A DNA stretch of 64,000 bases from Actinomycetospora callitridis (GCF_028737265.1 NZ_JAQZAK010000009.1:1-64000); one strand, 5' to 3'; counted from the stretch's first letter, positions 1-8,153 are shown. Program-made: numbers and translations. The notes: generated by a model not told the origin, from the letters alone.

Positions 1-405
1 GACGGCGCGGTACCCGGTGTCGGCGAAGAGCGCGCGGCTGTGCCGTTGCTCCGCGCCGGCGTCGAGCCGCACGCGGGCGTAGCCGAGCTCCCGCGCCGCG
101 TCCTCCAGCGCCGCCAGGAGCGCCCGGCCCACTCCGCGCGACCGGGCACCGGGGACGACGTACATCCGCTTGATCTCGGCGACGTCCGGCCCCAGCGGAC
201 GCACCCCGCCGATCGCCACGGCCTCCCCGTCGTCGTACCCGACGAGGAAGCGGCCCCGGGGCGGCGCCATCTCCTCCGGCGTCGTCACCGACCCCGGGCG
301 CGCGGAGCGCCCGGGGTACTGGGTGTCGAGCAGGGCGTTGAGCTCGGCGAGCAGCTCACGTCCCGGGGAGCGGTCGGAACGCCCGGCCCGGAACTCCAGG
401 GTCAC
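1..405 (-). CDS. GNAT family N-acetyltransferase (3' end outside window)
   Basis: A minus-strand reading frame of 135 codons starts with GTG at 405 and runs off the left edge. It shows the GNAT acetyl-CoA signature: a beta strand ending in IKRMYV, followed by the pyrophosphate-binding loop VVPGARSRGVGRALL (R/Q-x-x-G-x-G/A type). Further on is a typical ALFADTGYRAV segment near the end of the fold. The substrate cannot be told. The start lies 3 bases beyond the TGA of the MetE-like gene on the same strand, so the two are probably co-transcribed. The missing C-terminus is probably short, because the visible part already covers most of a GNAT domain. Confidence 0.85.
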   Translation of the reverse strand, partial: MTLEFRAGRSDRSPGRELLAELNALLDTQYPGRSARPGSVTTPEEMAPPRGRFLVGYDDGEAVAIGGVRPLGPDVAEIKRMYVVPGARSRGVGRALLAALEDAARELGYARVRLDAGAEQRHSRALFADTGYRAV

Positions 406-408
406 GGC

Positions 409-1581
409 TCAGGAGACCCCGAGCTTCTCGGCCGCCATCCGCGTGCCCTCCACGCGGTTGGTGATCTTCTGGAACGCGACGTCGCGGGCGTAGTCGGGCG
501 ACCCGTGGTTCGGCTTCTCGTCGATCGAGAAGGGCGAGAACCCGCAGTCGTCGGTGGACCCGAGCTGCTCCTTCGGGATGAAGTCCGCGGCGCGGACCAG
601 GCGGCCGGCGACCTCGTCGGCGCTCTCCACCCGCGGGTTGCCCGGGTTGATCACGCCGATGTAGGCCATCTGCGTCACGCCGTCGGCGTCGGTGCGCAGG
701 TTCTTCCCGATCGAGGAGTACACCGGGTCCTTCTCCCGCTCGCTCGCGAGCTGGATGAGGAAGTAGCCGGCGTTGATCTTGAACATCTCGGGCAGCAGGT
801 TGTTGTAGGGCACGTCGGCGGAGTGCACCGAGTCGCGGTCGCCGCCGGGGCAGGTGTGGATGCCGATGGACGTCCGCTCCTCGGCGCTGAACCGCGCCAT
901 GACGCGGTTGTTGAGCTCGATGAAGTGCGGCAGCAGCCCGGCGCCGGTCCAGGGGTTGCGCGGGTCCTCGCGGGTGGCGAGGCGGCCCTCGGTGAAGTCG
1001 ACCGACACGCGGGCCGCGCCGGCGGCGAAGGCCTCGCGGATGTCCTTCTCGCACTCGTCGATGAGCTTGGCCTCGAAGTCCTCGCGGCTGTAGCCCTCCA
1101 CCGGCTCCTTGAGCGGGTAGAGCAGCGCCAACATCGAGGGCGCGATCACCGCCTGCTTCATCGGCGCCTTCGCCTTGCCGATCGACTTCTTCAGCGAGTC
1201 CGCGGCGTAGTTCTGGTACTCGAACGGGCCCTTCACCAGCTTGGGCAGCTGGCGGCCGTGGCCGTCGGCGAAGATCGCGAAGAACTGGCCGCCCGGGCCG
1301 AGCGAGGGCGCCAGGCCGGTGCCGGCCAGCGTGTCGGTGATCGGGTAGGTGGCGAACGAGGACCAGCGCTGCTCGCCGTCGGAGATGATCGGCGCGCCGG
1401 TCGCCTCGTAGCGGTCGATGGTGTCCTGGACCGCGGCCTCCTGCTCGGTCTCGAGGGCCGACTTGTCGATCTTCCCCTCGTCGTAGGCGGCGTAGGCGTC
1501 CTGGAGCTTCTGCGGGCGGGGCATCGAGCCGACCGGTTCTGTGGGGATGCCGGTGGCGGTGCGGGGGTCGTAGGTGGCCAT
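409..1581 (-). CDS. Cobalamin-independent methionine synthase (MetE C-terminal)-like methyltransferase
   Basis: This 390-residue protein resembles the C-terminal catalytic half of MetE and related small core-type methyltransferases of the UROD/MetE superfamily, which move a methyl group to a thiol bound on zinc. Candidate zinc ligands are visible in SIGIHTCPGGD (the H-x-C pair) and in TDDCGFSPF near the C-terminus. It lacks the N-terminal half of full-length MetE (about 750 residues), so the methyl donor may not be polyglutamyl-methyl-THF. I chose ATG at 1581 rather than the upstream in-frame start because GGAG sits about 8 bases before it. The gene diverges from the monooxygenase at 1777. 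The exact substrate is unknown. Confidence 0.82.
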   Translation of the reverse strand: MATYDPRTATGIPTEPVGSMPRPQKLQDAYAAYDEGKIDKSALETEQEAAVQDTIDRYEATGAPIISDGEQRWSSFATYPITDTLAGTGLAPSLGPGGQFFAIFADGHGRQLPKLVKGPFEYQNYAADSLKKSIGKAKAPMKQAVIAPSMLALLYPLKEPVEGYSREDFEAKLIDECEKDIREAFAAGAARVSVDFTEGRLATREDPRNPWTGAGLLPHFIELNNRVMARFSAEERTSIGIHTCPGGDRDSVHSADVPYNNLLPEMFKINAGYFLIQLASEREKDPVYSSIGKNLRTDADGVTQMAYIGVINPGNPRVESADEVAGRLVRAADFIPKEQLGSTDDCGFSPFSIDEKPNHGSPDYARDVAFQKITNRVEGTRMAAEKLGVS

Positions 1582-1706
1582 GGTGACTGGCTCCGAATCT
1601 CTGGTGAATCGGGCGAACACCCGGGGATCCGACGCTATGGCGTGACCCAGATCACGTCAACGCGGTGGCACAGCGCAGAGGGACCGGCGGGCCGGAGGGC
1701 GGGGTC

Positions 1707-1735
1707 ACGAACATGTTCGTCACGAACATGTTCGT
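1707..1735. promoter_or_regulatory. Tandem palindromic operator
   Basis: Two identical 14-base palindromes, ACGAACATGTTCGT, lie at 1707-1720 and 1722-1735, separated by one C. This gives a 15-base period. They cover the presumed -35 to -10 region of the FAD monooxygenase gene at 1777. A TetR repressor is encoded just downstream (2929), so the pair is most likely its operator. The GAAC/GTTC half-sites are 2 bases apart, unlike the 4-base spacing of LexA boxes. Confidence 0.8.
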
Positions 1736-1743
1736 GCTAGGGT
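1716..1743 (+). promoter_or_regulatory. Probable promoter of the FAD monooxygenase gene
   Basis: A -35-like TTCGTC (1716-1721) and a -10-like TAGGGT (1738-1743) are 16 bases apart and are overlapped by the tandem palindromes. The transcript would have a leader of about 25 bases before the ATG at 1777. Repressor binding would block polymerase directly. The hexamers are weak matches, so the exact position is uncertain. Confidence 0.45.
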
Positions 1744-1776
1744 CGAGGCATCGTTCCCCGACCTCCGGAGATCACC

Positions 1777-2907
1777 ATGACCGTCGCCGCACGCCCCGTG
1801 ATCGTCGTCGTCGGCGCCGGACTCGGCGGCCTGGCCTGCGTCGGCGTGCTGCAGCGTCACGGCGTCGAGGTCGTCGTCCTCGAGCGGGACGAGGGACCCC
1901 GTGCCCGCCCGCAGGGCGGGATGCTGGACCTGCACGAGGAGTCGGGGCAGGCGGCGCTGCGCGCCGTGGGGCTGGAGGACGCCTTCCGTGCGTCGGTGCT
2001 GCCCGGCGGCGAGGCGATGCGCGTTCTCGACCCGCGGGGCCGGGTCCTGGTCGACGAGGACGACGACGGCGACCGCCCGGAGATCCCGCGCGAGACGCTG
2101 CGGGACCTGCTGCTCGCCGCCCTCCCGGCCGGCACGGTGCGGTGGGGGTGCACGGTCCGGACCGTGCACCCGCTCGCCGGCGGCCGTCACGAGATCACGC
2201 TCGCCGGTGGCGAGGTGCTCGTCAGCGACCTCCTCGTCGGCGCGGACGGCGCGTGGTCACGGGTCCGGCCGCTGCTTTCCGACGCCCTCCCCGCCTACAG
2301 CGGTGTCACCTTCGCGATCACGCGGCTGCGGGACGTCGAGGTCCGGCACCCGGGCGCCGCGGCCGTCGTCGGTGGTGGCCTGATGTTCGCGCTCGGCGAG
2401 GGTCAGGGTCTCATCGCCCACCGCGAGCCCGGGGCGACGCTCGAGGTGTACGCCGCGCTGCGGCTCGCCGACCCCGGAGAGATGGCGGGCCTCGTCGTCG
2501 ACGGCCTGCTCGGGCGCTTCGCCGGCTGGGCGCCCGAGCTGCGGGCGCTGATCGCCGAGGCCGACGAGCGGTTCGTGCCGCGGGCGATCCACGCCCTGCC
2601 GGTGGGGCACACGTGGGAGCGGAGGCCGGGGGTGACGCTGCTCGGGGACGCCGCGCACGTGATGTCGCCGTTCGCGGGGGAGGGGGCGAACCTCGCCATG
2701 CAGGACGGCGCCGAGCTCGCGCGGCTCCTGCTGGAGCACGGGATCACCGGTGCCGAGGGCCGCGAGCGGGCCGTGACGGCACACGAGGCCGCGATGGTGG
2801 CGCGGGCCGCCCCCGCGGCCGCGGAGTCGGCCGCGAACCTCGACGTGGCGTTCGGCCCGGACGGCGCCCGGGCCCTGCACGAGGTCATGCTCGCCCACCA
2901 GCCCTGA
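1777..2907 (+). CDS. FAD-dependent monooxygenase (PheA/TetX-like)
   Basis: The 376-residue protein has the group A flavin monooxygenase layout. An N-terminal Rossmann FAD motif, VGAGLGGLACVGVL, is followed by a glutamate/arginine-bearing strand (VVLERD). The middle motif DLLVGADGAWSRVR carries the conserved DG, and the FAD-ribityl motif LLGDAAHVMSPFAGEGAN (GD motif) lies near residue 290. Such enzymes hydroxylate or inactivate aromatic and polyketide-like compounds using NAD(P)H and oxygen. The ATG at 1777 follows CCGGAG. A TetR gene 21 bases downstream and a tandem operator upstream suggest an inducible detoxification or resistance unit. The substrate is not predictable. Confidence 0.88.
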   Translation: MTVAARPVIVVVGAGLGGLACVGVLQRHGVEVVVLERDEGPRARPQGGMLDLHEESGQAALRAVGLEDAFRASVLPGGEAMRVLDPRGRVLVDEDDDGDRPEIPRETLRDLLLAALPAGTVRWGCTVRTVHPLAGGRHEITLAGGEVLVSDLLVGADGAWSRVRPLLSDALPAYSGVTFAITRLRDVEVRHPGAAAVVGGGLMFALGEGQGLIAHREPGATLEVYAALRLADPGEMAGLVVDGLLGRFAGWAPELRALIAEADERFVPRAIHALPVGHTWERRPGVTLLGDAAHVMSPFAGEGANLAMQDGAELARLLLEHGITGAEGRERAVTAHEAAMVARAAPAAAESAANLDVAFGPDGARALHEVMLAHQP

Positions 2908-2928
2908 CCGGGTGGCTAGCGTGGGCCC

Positions 2929-3618
2929 GTGACCGGTGCACGAGCGACCCCGGTGAGCCGGCGCGACCGTCCCGCCAAGCCCGCGCTGACGCGTGAGGGC
3001 GTGATCGCCACGGCAACGGCCCTCGTCCGCGAGGAGGGCGCGGGACGGCTGACGATGCGTCGGCTGGCCCAGCGTCTCGACACCGGGCCCGCGTCGCTCT
3101 ACGTCTACGTCCGCGACACCGCCGAACTGCAGGCCGCGGTCCTGGGCGAGTTCCTCGGTGCCGTGGACCTCACGCCGGCGGCGACGGCCGGGGAGTGGAC
3201 CGGGCGGGTGCGGCGGATCGTCGACTCGTACACCGGCGTCCTCCTCGCCCACCCCAGCCTCGCCCGCGTAGCGGTGGTGACCCGCCCCAGCGGGCCGCAC
3301 TATCTCGCGCTGATCGAGAGCCTGCTGGTGGTGCTCGGCGAGGGCGGGATGCCGGACGACCGCGCCGCCTGGACCGTCGACCTGCTGCTGCTCGTGGCGA
3401 CGGCCTCGGCCGCCGAGCACGGCACGCGCCGGGAGGAGGACGGCGCGGAGGAGGCGGCGGACGACGCGCTCGCCGAGAGCCTCCGCGGAGCGCCCGCCGA
3501 CCGGTACCCGCGCCTGGCGGCGCTGGCCGGTGAGCTCCTGTCCGGCGAGGGGCCGGACCGCGCCGGCTGGTTCGTCGATCTGGTGCTCGTCGGCGCCGCA
3601 GGGACACCGCGCCCGTAG
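2929..3618 (+). CDS. TetR/AcrR family transcriptional regulator
   Basis: This 229-residue protein starts with GTG at 2929. It has an N-terminal TetR helix-turn-helix (about residues 23-68: GVIATATALVREEGAG through RRLAQRLDTGPASLYVYV) and a helical TetR_C-type ligand domain that includes an acidic loop, RREEDGAEEAADD. The first 20 residues are basic. It lies directly downstream of the FAD monooxygenase and is read in the same direction. It probably represses that gene through the twin palindromes at 1707-1735, and its ligand is likely a substrate or product of the monooxygenase. The pairing is an inference from position. Confidence 0.9.
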   Translation: MTGARATPVSRRDRPAKPALTREGVIATATALVREEGAGRLTMRRLAQRLDTGPASLYVYVRDTAELQAAVLGEFLGAVDLTPAATAGEWTGRVRRIVDSYTGVLLAHPSLARVAVVTRPSGPHYLALIESLLVVLGEGGMPDDRAAWTVDLLLLVATASAAEHGTRREEDGAEEAADDALAESLRGAPADRYPRLAALAGELLSGEGPDRAGWFVDLVLVGAAGTPRP

Positions 3619-3621
3619 CCG

Positions 3622-4446
3622 TCAGTCCGCCGGACGACCCAGCAACGGGCGGACGAGCCCGCGGATCGCGTCCGACGGCGGCAGGCCGAGCTCGGCGCGC
3701 AGCAGCGTCCGGAAGGTCTCGTACTGGGTCAGGGCCTCCGCGCCGTTGCCCTCGGCGAGGTGCACCTCGATGACGCGCCGGTGGGCGCTCTCGCGCAGCG
3801 GCTCCTGCGCCACCGCCTCGAGGCCGGCGCGCAGCGCGTCGGCGAACCGGCCGGCCGCGCACGCCCGCGCGCAGCGGTCCTCGAGCGCGTGCAGGCGCAG
3901 CTGGCGGTGACGCTCGCGCTCGACGAGCACCCAGTCGTCGCCCCACCCGGGCAGGAGCTCGCCGCGCGGCATCGGGGCGTCGACCACGCCCCCGTCGTCG
4001 GCCGGGGCGTCGTCGTCGAGGGCGTAGAGGTCCACGTCCGCGTCCCGGTGCAGCGACACGTTCGTCGCGTCGGCCTCCACGAGCGCGGCGCGCTGCGGGG
4101 CGGGGACCTTCCAGAGCGTCGAGCGCAGCCGGGTCAGGGCCTGCCGGTCGGTGACGTCCGGCCACAGGGTTCCGGCGAGCTGGTGCCGGCGGACGGGTCG
4201 CCGGGCGAGGGCCAGGAACGCGAGGACCCGCTCGGCGGTGGGCGTCAACCGCACGTCCTCGTCGCCGACGCGGCACGCGAACCGGCCGACGAGATACAGG
4301 TGTGCCGCCCGAGGGGGCATCGGCACGTCGAGCGCCATTCGCCGCCGTTCCCGCCGGACCTCCCACAACGGGTCCGGCTGTTCGAGGAAGTGGCCGGCCC
4401 GCACGGGACCGGGGAGGGCGGCGCGACTGTCGGCCTCAACGCGCAC
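3622..4446 (-). CDS. SARP/BTAD-type transcriptional regulator
   Basis: The 274-residue protein combines a winged-helix DNA-binding region (LTPTAERVLAFLALARRPV, HQLAGTLWPDVTDRQALTRL, about residues 60-115) with a bacterial transcriptional activator (BTAD) helical domain (about 165-270, ending QYETFRTLLRAELGLPPS). It is a small AfsR/SARP-like regulator without the NB-ARC and TPR parts. The longest start is GTG at 4446; an internal ATG at 4338 is equally possible because neither has a clear ribosome site. It ends 4 bases from the convergent TetR gene. The target genes are unknown, and no secondary-metabolite cluster is visible next to it. Confidence 0.8.
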   Translation of the reverse strand: MRVEADSRAALPGPVRAGHFLEQPDPLWEVRRERRRMALDVPMPPRAAHLYLVGRFACRVGDEDVRLTPTAERVLAFLALARRPVRRHQLAGTLWPDVTDRQALTRLRSTLWKVPAPQRAALVEADATNVSLHRDADVDLYALDDDAPADDGGVVDAPMPRGELLPGWGDDWVLVERERHRQLRLHALEDRCARACAAGRFADALRAGLEAVAQEPLRESAHRRVIEVHLAEGNGAEALTQYETFRTLLRAELGLPPSDAIRGLVRPLLGRPAD

Positions 4447-4680
4447 GGCTCACGGTAGGGACACCTCACCCGACCGGCGACTCGGACGGACGTACCGGGC
4501 GGGCAGGAGTCGGGTGCCCACCGGAGACGTGATCGAGACACCGGGGAGACGGTGCGGGGACGGTGCGGGGACGGCGGGGCGACGCAGCGGGGTCGGTCCC
4601 GGCGACGCCGAGGGGCACGGCCGGGGGACGGGGGGCTCGCAAGGTGCGGCAGGCACCGATCGACCCGCGAGAGGATCCCC

Positions 4681-5628
4681 GTGTTCTTCCATGTGCAGCG
4701 CCTGATCAACGAGATCGTCCCCGACGAGCCGGACCCGGCGGCCGCGAACGCCCTGCAGGAGGGGCTGGGCGGTCAGTTCGGCGAGATGCGCACGATGATG
4801 CAGTACCTGTTCCAGAGCTTCAATTTCCGCGGCGCCACGGCCAAGCCGTTCCGCGACCTGCTCTACGGCGTGGGCACCGAGGAGATCGGCCACGTCGAGC
4901 TCATCGCCACGACCATCGCCCGTCTCGTCGACGGCTCGCCCCGCTACCAGGGCAACCCCACCCACCTCGACGAGCCCGGCGAGGGCGGCGCGACGCCGCT
5001 GTCGGTGGCGCTCGGCGGCGGCAACATCCACCACTGGCTGGTCGGCGCCCAGGGCGCACTGCCGGTGGACGCGCAGGGTGACCCGTGGACGGGCAAGTAC
5101 GTCTACGACAGCGGCAACCTGCCGCTGAACCTGCTCTACAACCTCATGCTCGAGTCGACCGGGCGCCTGCAGAAGTGCCGGCTCTACGAGATGACGGCCA
5201 ACAAGACGGCGCGGTCGACGATCGCGTACCTGATCGTGCGCGACCAGGCCCACGAGAACGCGTACGCGAAGGCCCTCGAGGCGCTCGGCGTGGAGTGGAA
5301 CAAGCTCCTGCCGATCCCGAAGACCAACGCGGAGCGCTTCCCCGAGGTCAAGACGCTGCTGGAGCAGGGCCTGCACTCCAAGCAGTACACGTTCAACATC
5401 GACCAGCTCAACGAGGCCGCCAAGGTCTTCAACGGCCCCTCGCCGTCGAAGGACGGCACGGAGCTCTCCACCGAGCAGGCCCCCGAGGGCGCGCCCATGG
5501 AGATCGCGGTCGAGCGTCCGGAGGAGTTCGGGCCCGGGCTGGACAGCGAGCTCATGGAGCTCGTCCAGGCCACCGCGGACATGGAGATGTCCACCCCCGC
5601 CGGCCAGTACGGGCCGACCGGCAGCTGA
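4681..5628 (+). CDS. Manganese (non-haem) catalase
   Basis: The 315-residue protein belongs to the dimanganese catalases that split hydrogen peroxide in the cytoplasm. All five expected metal ligands are present: E35 (GGQFGEM), E68 and H71 (TEEIGH), E158 (LMLEST) and H191 (RDQAHENAY). The order matches the Lactobacillus enzyme. GTG at 4681 is preferred over the upstream in-frame ATG because the protein begins with the family start FFHVQRLINEI and an AGAGGA ribosome site lies just upstream. The acidic C-terminal tail of about 80 residues is typical of actinobacterial members. An NRAMP transporter follows downstream. Confidence 0.93.
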   Translation: MFFHVQRLINEIVPDEPDPAAANALQEGLGGQFGEMRTMMQYLFQSFNFRGATAKPFRDLLYGVGTEEIGHVELIATTIARLVDGSPRYQGNPTHLDEPGEGGATPLSVALGGGNIHHWLVGAQGALPVDAQGDPWTGKYVYDSGNLPLNLLYNLMLESTGRLQKCRLYEMTANKTARSTIAYLIVRDQAHENAYAKALEALGVEWNKLLPIPKTNAERFPEVKTLLEQGLHSKQYTFNIDQLNEAAKVFNGPSPSKDGTELSTEQAPEGAPMEIAVERPEEFGPGLDSELMELVQATADMEMSTPAGQYGPTGS

Positions 5629-5662
5629 TCAGCAGCTGACGTCCCCCGTCACCGGCCCGTCG

Positions 5663-5701
5663 CCGGGCGGCCCGAGCCCCTCGTGGGCCCGGGTCGCCCG
5701 G
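5663..5701 (+). terminator. Strong hairpin between Mn catalase and mntH
   Basis: Outer arms CCGGGCG (5663-5669) and CGCCCGG (5695-5701) enclose a second near-perfect stem (5670-5679 with 5685-5694) and a 5-base loop. Together they form about 16 pairs with one mismatch. No T-run follows, which is usual for actinobacterial terminators. It sits 25 bases before the mntH ATG. It may end the catalase transcript or attenuate read-through into the transporter. Confidence 0.6.
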
Positions 5702-5726
5702 ACCGGCCGCCCTCCCGGAGAGGTCG

Positions 5727-7043
5727 ATGACCGTCGCCCCACCGCACGTGACGCCCGCCCCGGACGTCGGGACCCCGACCACCGACGCGAGCCCGGTCAC
5801 CGATGCCACCCGGACCCCGGCCCCGGCCCCCGGTCGGGTCCGCCGGCTGCTCCCGCTGCTCGGACCCGCGGTCGTCGCGGCCACCGCGTACGTCGACCCC
5901 GGCAACTTCGCGACGAACACCCTCGCCGGCGCGTCCCACGGCACCCTGCTGCTCTGGGTGGTCGTCACGGCGAACCTCATGGCCGTCCTCGTCCAGTACC
6001 TCTCCGCGAAGCTCGGCGTGGCGACCGGCCGCAACCTGCCCCAGCTGTGCCGCGAGCACTACCCGCGCCCGGTGACCCGGATGCTGTGGGTGCAGGCCGA
6101 GGCCGTCGCGATCGCCACGGACCTCGCCGAGGTGGTCGGCGGCGCGATCGCGCTGAACCTGCTGTTCGGCGTACCCCTGCTGCCCGGTGGCATCGCCGTC
6201 GGTGTCGTCGCGTGGGCGCTGCTCGCGGTGCACCAGCGCCGTCCCCGGCGCTTCGAGCTGCTCGTCGTCGCCCTCTTCGTCGGCGTCGTCGTCTGCCTCC
6301 TCACGACCCTCGGGCAGACCTCGCCCGACCCCGCCCTCGTCGCCGGCGGCCTCGTGCCGGGTCTCGACGGCACCGGCAGCCTCGTGCTCGCGACCGGCAT
6401 CCTCGGCGCGACCGTGATGCCGCACGTCATCTACCTGCACTCCGACCTCACCCGCACCGCCCGCCGGCGCGCGGGCGGGACGCGGGCCGCGCTGCGGGGC
6501 CAGCGCGTCGACCTCGCCGTCGGGATGGGCACCGCGGGCGTGCTGAACGCGGTGATGCTCGTCGTCGCCGCGACGGTGTTCTTCCGCCCGGGGGTCGAGG
6601 CCCCCGAGGACCTCGAGGGGGTGCACGCGGGACTCGGCACCCTCGCGGGGCCGCTCGCGGCCGGGGCCTTCGCCGTCGCGCTGCTGCTGTCCGGCCTCGT
6701 CTCGTCGGGCGTCGGGACCTACGCCGGGCAGGTGATCATGGACGGGTTCCTGCGCCGTCGGGTGCCGCTCTGGGTGCGCCGCGCGGTGACGCTCGGGCCT
6801 GCGCTGCTCCTGCTCGGCGTCGGTACCGACCCGACGCTCGTGCTGCTGATCTCTCAGGTCGTCCTGTCGTTCGGGATCCCGTTCGCCCTCGTCCCGGTGC
6901 TCGAGCTCGGCAGGCGTCGCGCCCTCATGGGCGCGCTCACCACCCGCCCCGCGGTCACGGCCGTCGCCGGGGTCCTCGCCGTGGTGGTGATCGGCGTCAA
7001 CGCCCACCTCGTCGTCACCGTCCTCGCCTCGGGGCTGTCGTGA
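5727..7043 (+). CDS. mntH: NRAMP-family divalent metal (Mn2+/Fe2+) transporter
   Basis: The 438-residue protein has eleven or so membrane helices and the two NRAMP signatures. Helix 1 carries DPGN (AYVDPGNFATN), and helix 6 carries MPH (TVMPHVIYLHSDL). Both contain metal-coordinating residues. These are proton-coupled importers of Mn2+ in bacteria. The ATG follows GGAGAGG. Its position downstream of a manganese catalase suggests that it supplies the cofactor for that enzyme. The stop codon overlaps the GTG of the next small gene. Confidence 0.92.
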   Translation: MTVAPPHVTPAPDVGTPTTDASPVTDATRTPAPAPGRVRRLLPLLGPAVVAATAYVDPGNFATNTLAGASHGTLLLWVVVTANLMAVLVQYLSAKLGVATGRNLPQLCREHYPRPVTRMLWVQAEAVAIATDLAEVVGGAIALNLLFGVPLLPGGIAVGVVAWALLAVHQRRPRRFELLVVALFVGVVVCLLTTLGQTSPDPALVAGGLVPGLDGTGSLVLATGILGATVMPHVIYLHSDLTRTARRRAGGTRAALRGQRVDLAVGMGTAGVLNAVMLVVAATVFFRPGVEAPEDLEGVHAGLGTLAGPLAAGAFAVALLLSGLVSSGVGTYAGQVIMDGFLRRRVPLWVRRAVTLGPALLLLGVGTDPTLVLLISQVVLSFGIPFALVPVLELGRRRALMGALTTRPAVTAVAGVLAVVVIGVNAHLVVTVLASGLS

Positions 7044-7285
7044 CGCCCCTGGTGTCGGGAGAACCGTCGGGAGAGCCGTCGGGGATGTCCCCGGGCGTGC
7101 CGCCGGGCGCCGCGCTGATGGTGCGCGTGTGGTTCGACGAGGGCGAGCTGCGGGTGCGCCTCACCGCCACCGACGACCTCGAGGGCCCGGCACGCACCCT
7201 CGGCGTCGCCGGCGACGTGGACGGCGCGTGCGACCTCGTCCGGACGTGGCTGACAGCCGTCGCGGCGGCCGGGCGCGGAGCGTGA
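7040..7285 (+). CDS. Small hypothetical protein coupled to mntH
   Basis: This 81-residue frame starts with GTG overlapping the mntH stop (GTGA at 7040-7043), which implies translational coupling. It opens with a short low-complexity repeat (GEPSGEPSG). A compact region follows (VRVWFDEGELRVRLTATDD ... DVDGACDLVRTWLTAV) that reads like a small alpha/beta domain. I recognise no family. It is possibly cytoplasmic, since no signal peptide or membrane segment is seen. The coding call rests on the coupling and on a sensible amino-acid composition. Confidence 0.6.
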   Translation: MTPLVSGEPSGEPSGMSPGVPPGAALMVRVWFDEGELRVRLTATDDLEGPARTLGVAGDVDGACDLVRTWLTAVAAAGRGA

Positions 7286-7334
7286 CTCCGCCGGTCGGCG
7301 TTCTCCCAGCTCAGCGGGGGTGCGGTCGGCGGAG
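7286..7334 (+). terminator. Possible terminator of the mntH unit
   Basis: Arms CTCCGCCG (7286-7293) and CGGCGGAG (7327-7334) are perfect inverted repeats with a 33-base loop. They lie directly after the stop codon of the small gene. The long loop makes this a weak call. Confidence 0.3.
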
Positions 7335-7419
7335 GGGGCGGGTGATGGCCGACTCAGCGTCAGGGGCACGGCAGGATGGGTACCGATATGCCATGACCGG
7401 CATGCCGGAGGAGGCGACG

Positions 7420-7812
7420 ATGCACACCGACGAGACGCGTACCGACGCCGAGGGTGGGACCACGATGGGCCACGACGCGACCGACGGCGGGACGACCACC
7501 GCCACGATGCCCGAGCTCGTGGGCCTGCCGGCCGCCGAGGCCCACGACCGCGCCCTGGACGCCGGCGTGCTCGCCGTCGGCCGCAACGCGGTGCACACGG
7601 GCGCCGGGCGCGCCCACGTGGCCGATCAGGAGCCTGCGGCGGGCGAGGAGCTCGAGCGCGGCGCCGAGGTCGGCATCTGGATCGCGGGCGGCGCCGCACG
7701 GCCCGCCACGGGTCCCGACCCGGACGACGGCCCCGAGGGCGGCGGCGGTGGCGGCGGTGTCCGCCCCGAGCCGAGCCCCGTCGGACCCGCCGGGGGCGGG
7801 TTCAACGGCTGA
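7420..7812 (+). CDS. PASTA-domain-like small protein
   Basis: The 130-residue protein has a Thr/Asp-rich N-terminus and then a single PASTA-like unit: MPELVGLPAAEAHDRALDAG, an H-rich middle, and ADQEPAAGEELERGAEVGIW. The latter is the typical 'QxPxxGxxxxxGxxVxIxV' ending. A Gly/Pro-rich tail follows. PASTA units bind peptidoglycan or beta-lactams in kinases and penicillin-binding proteins, but here there is no membrane anchor or signal peptide, so a cytoplasmic role is likely. ATG at 7420 is chosen because GGAGGAGG lies 5 bases upstream; earlier ATGs at 7345 and 7393 lack this. Confidence 0.7.
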   Translation: MHTDETRTDAEGGTTMGHDATDGGTTTATMPELVGLPAAEAHDRALDAGVLAVGRNAVHTGAGRAHVADQEPAAGEELERGAEVGIWIAGGAARPATGPDPDDGPEGGGGGGGVRPEPSPVGPAGGGFNG

Positions 7813-7815
7813 CCG

Positions 7816-7857
7816 TCCCCTGGTGGGGTCGACCACTTGCTGCGCTCGACCAGGGGA
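7816..7857 (+). terminator. Possible terminator after the PASTA-like gene
   Basis: Nine-base arms TCCCCTGGT (7816-7824) and ACCAGGGGA (7849-7857) are perfectly complementary with a 24-base loop. They start 3 bases after the stop codon. The element also sits just before the promoter of the next gene. Confidence 0.4.
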
Positions 7858-7866
7858 TCGGCGGCC

Positions 7867-7872
7867 TACGAT
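7867..7872 (+). promoter_or_regulatory. -10 element for a leaderless transcript
   Basis: TACGAT is followed by 6 bases and then the GTG at 7879. A start of transcription 7 bases after the hexamer would fall on the first base of the coding sequence, so the mRNA would be leaderless. The -35 region is not convincing. Confidence 0.45.
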
Positions 7873-7878
7873 TCAATC

Positions 7879-8127
7879 GTGTACCACGTATCTCTGAGCT
7901 ACCGCGGTCGGCGCGCGCTGGGAGCCTTCGTGCGGCCCGGGGAGCTCGACCTCATCCGTGCCCTGCGGGCCCAGGGTCGCGCCGGCACGGTGTCGGTGCT
8001 CGACTCGCGGGCGCGGCCGATCGTGGTCCACGTCGAGCGACTCCTCTGCGACCCCGAGGTCCTCGGCTACGGTGCCGATCCGCTGGGTGACGCCGTCGCC
8101 CCGCAGGCTCCGCTCGTGCGGAGCTGA
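7879..8127 (+). CDS. Small hypothetical protein
   Basis: This 82-residue protein begins VYHVSLSYRGRRALGAFV and continues with an alternating charged/hydrophobic pattern (GELDLIRALRAQGRAGTVSVLDSRARPIVVHVERLLCD). This suggests a small mixed alpha/beta fold. No known family was recognised. The GTG at 7879 is supported by the TACGAT element 7 bases upstream; a longer TTG start at 7837 lies inside the preceding inverted repeat. It ends 26 bases before the hydrolase at 8154 and may share its transcript. Confidence 0.6.
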   Translation: MYHVSLSYRGRRALGAFVRPGELDLIRALRAQGRAGTVSVLDSRARPIVVHVERLLCDPEVLGYGADPLGDAVAPQAPLVRS

Positions 8128-8153
8128 TCGAGGAGACGACCCCGGGGGCGCCC

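Noticed and set aside
1707..1735. Possible LexA boxes in the palindromes
   Set aside because: The GAAC and GTTC half-sites are 2 bases apart here; the actinobacterial SOS box needs 4.
5629..5726. Manganese riboswitch (yybP-ykoY type) before mntH
   Set aside because: A stem is present, but none of the conserved core bases were recognised; only a hairpin is claimed.
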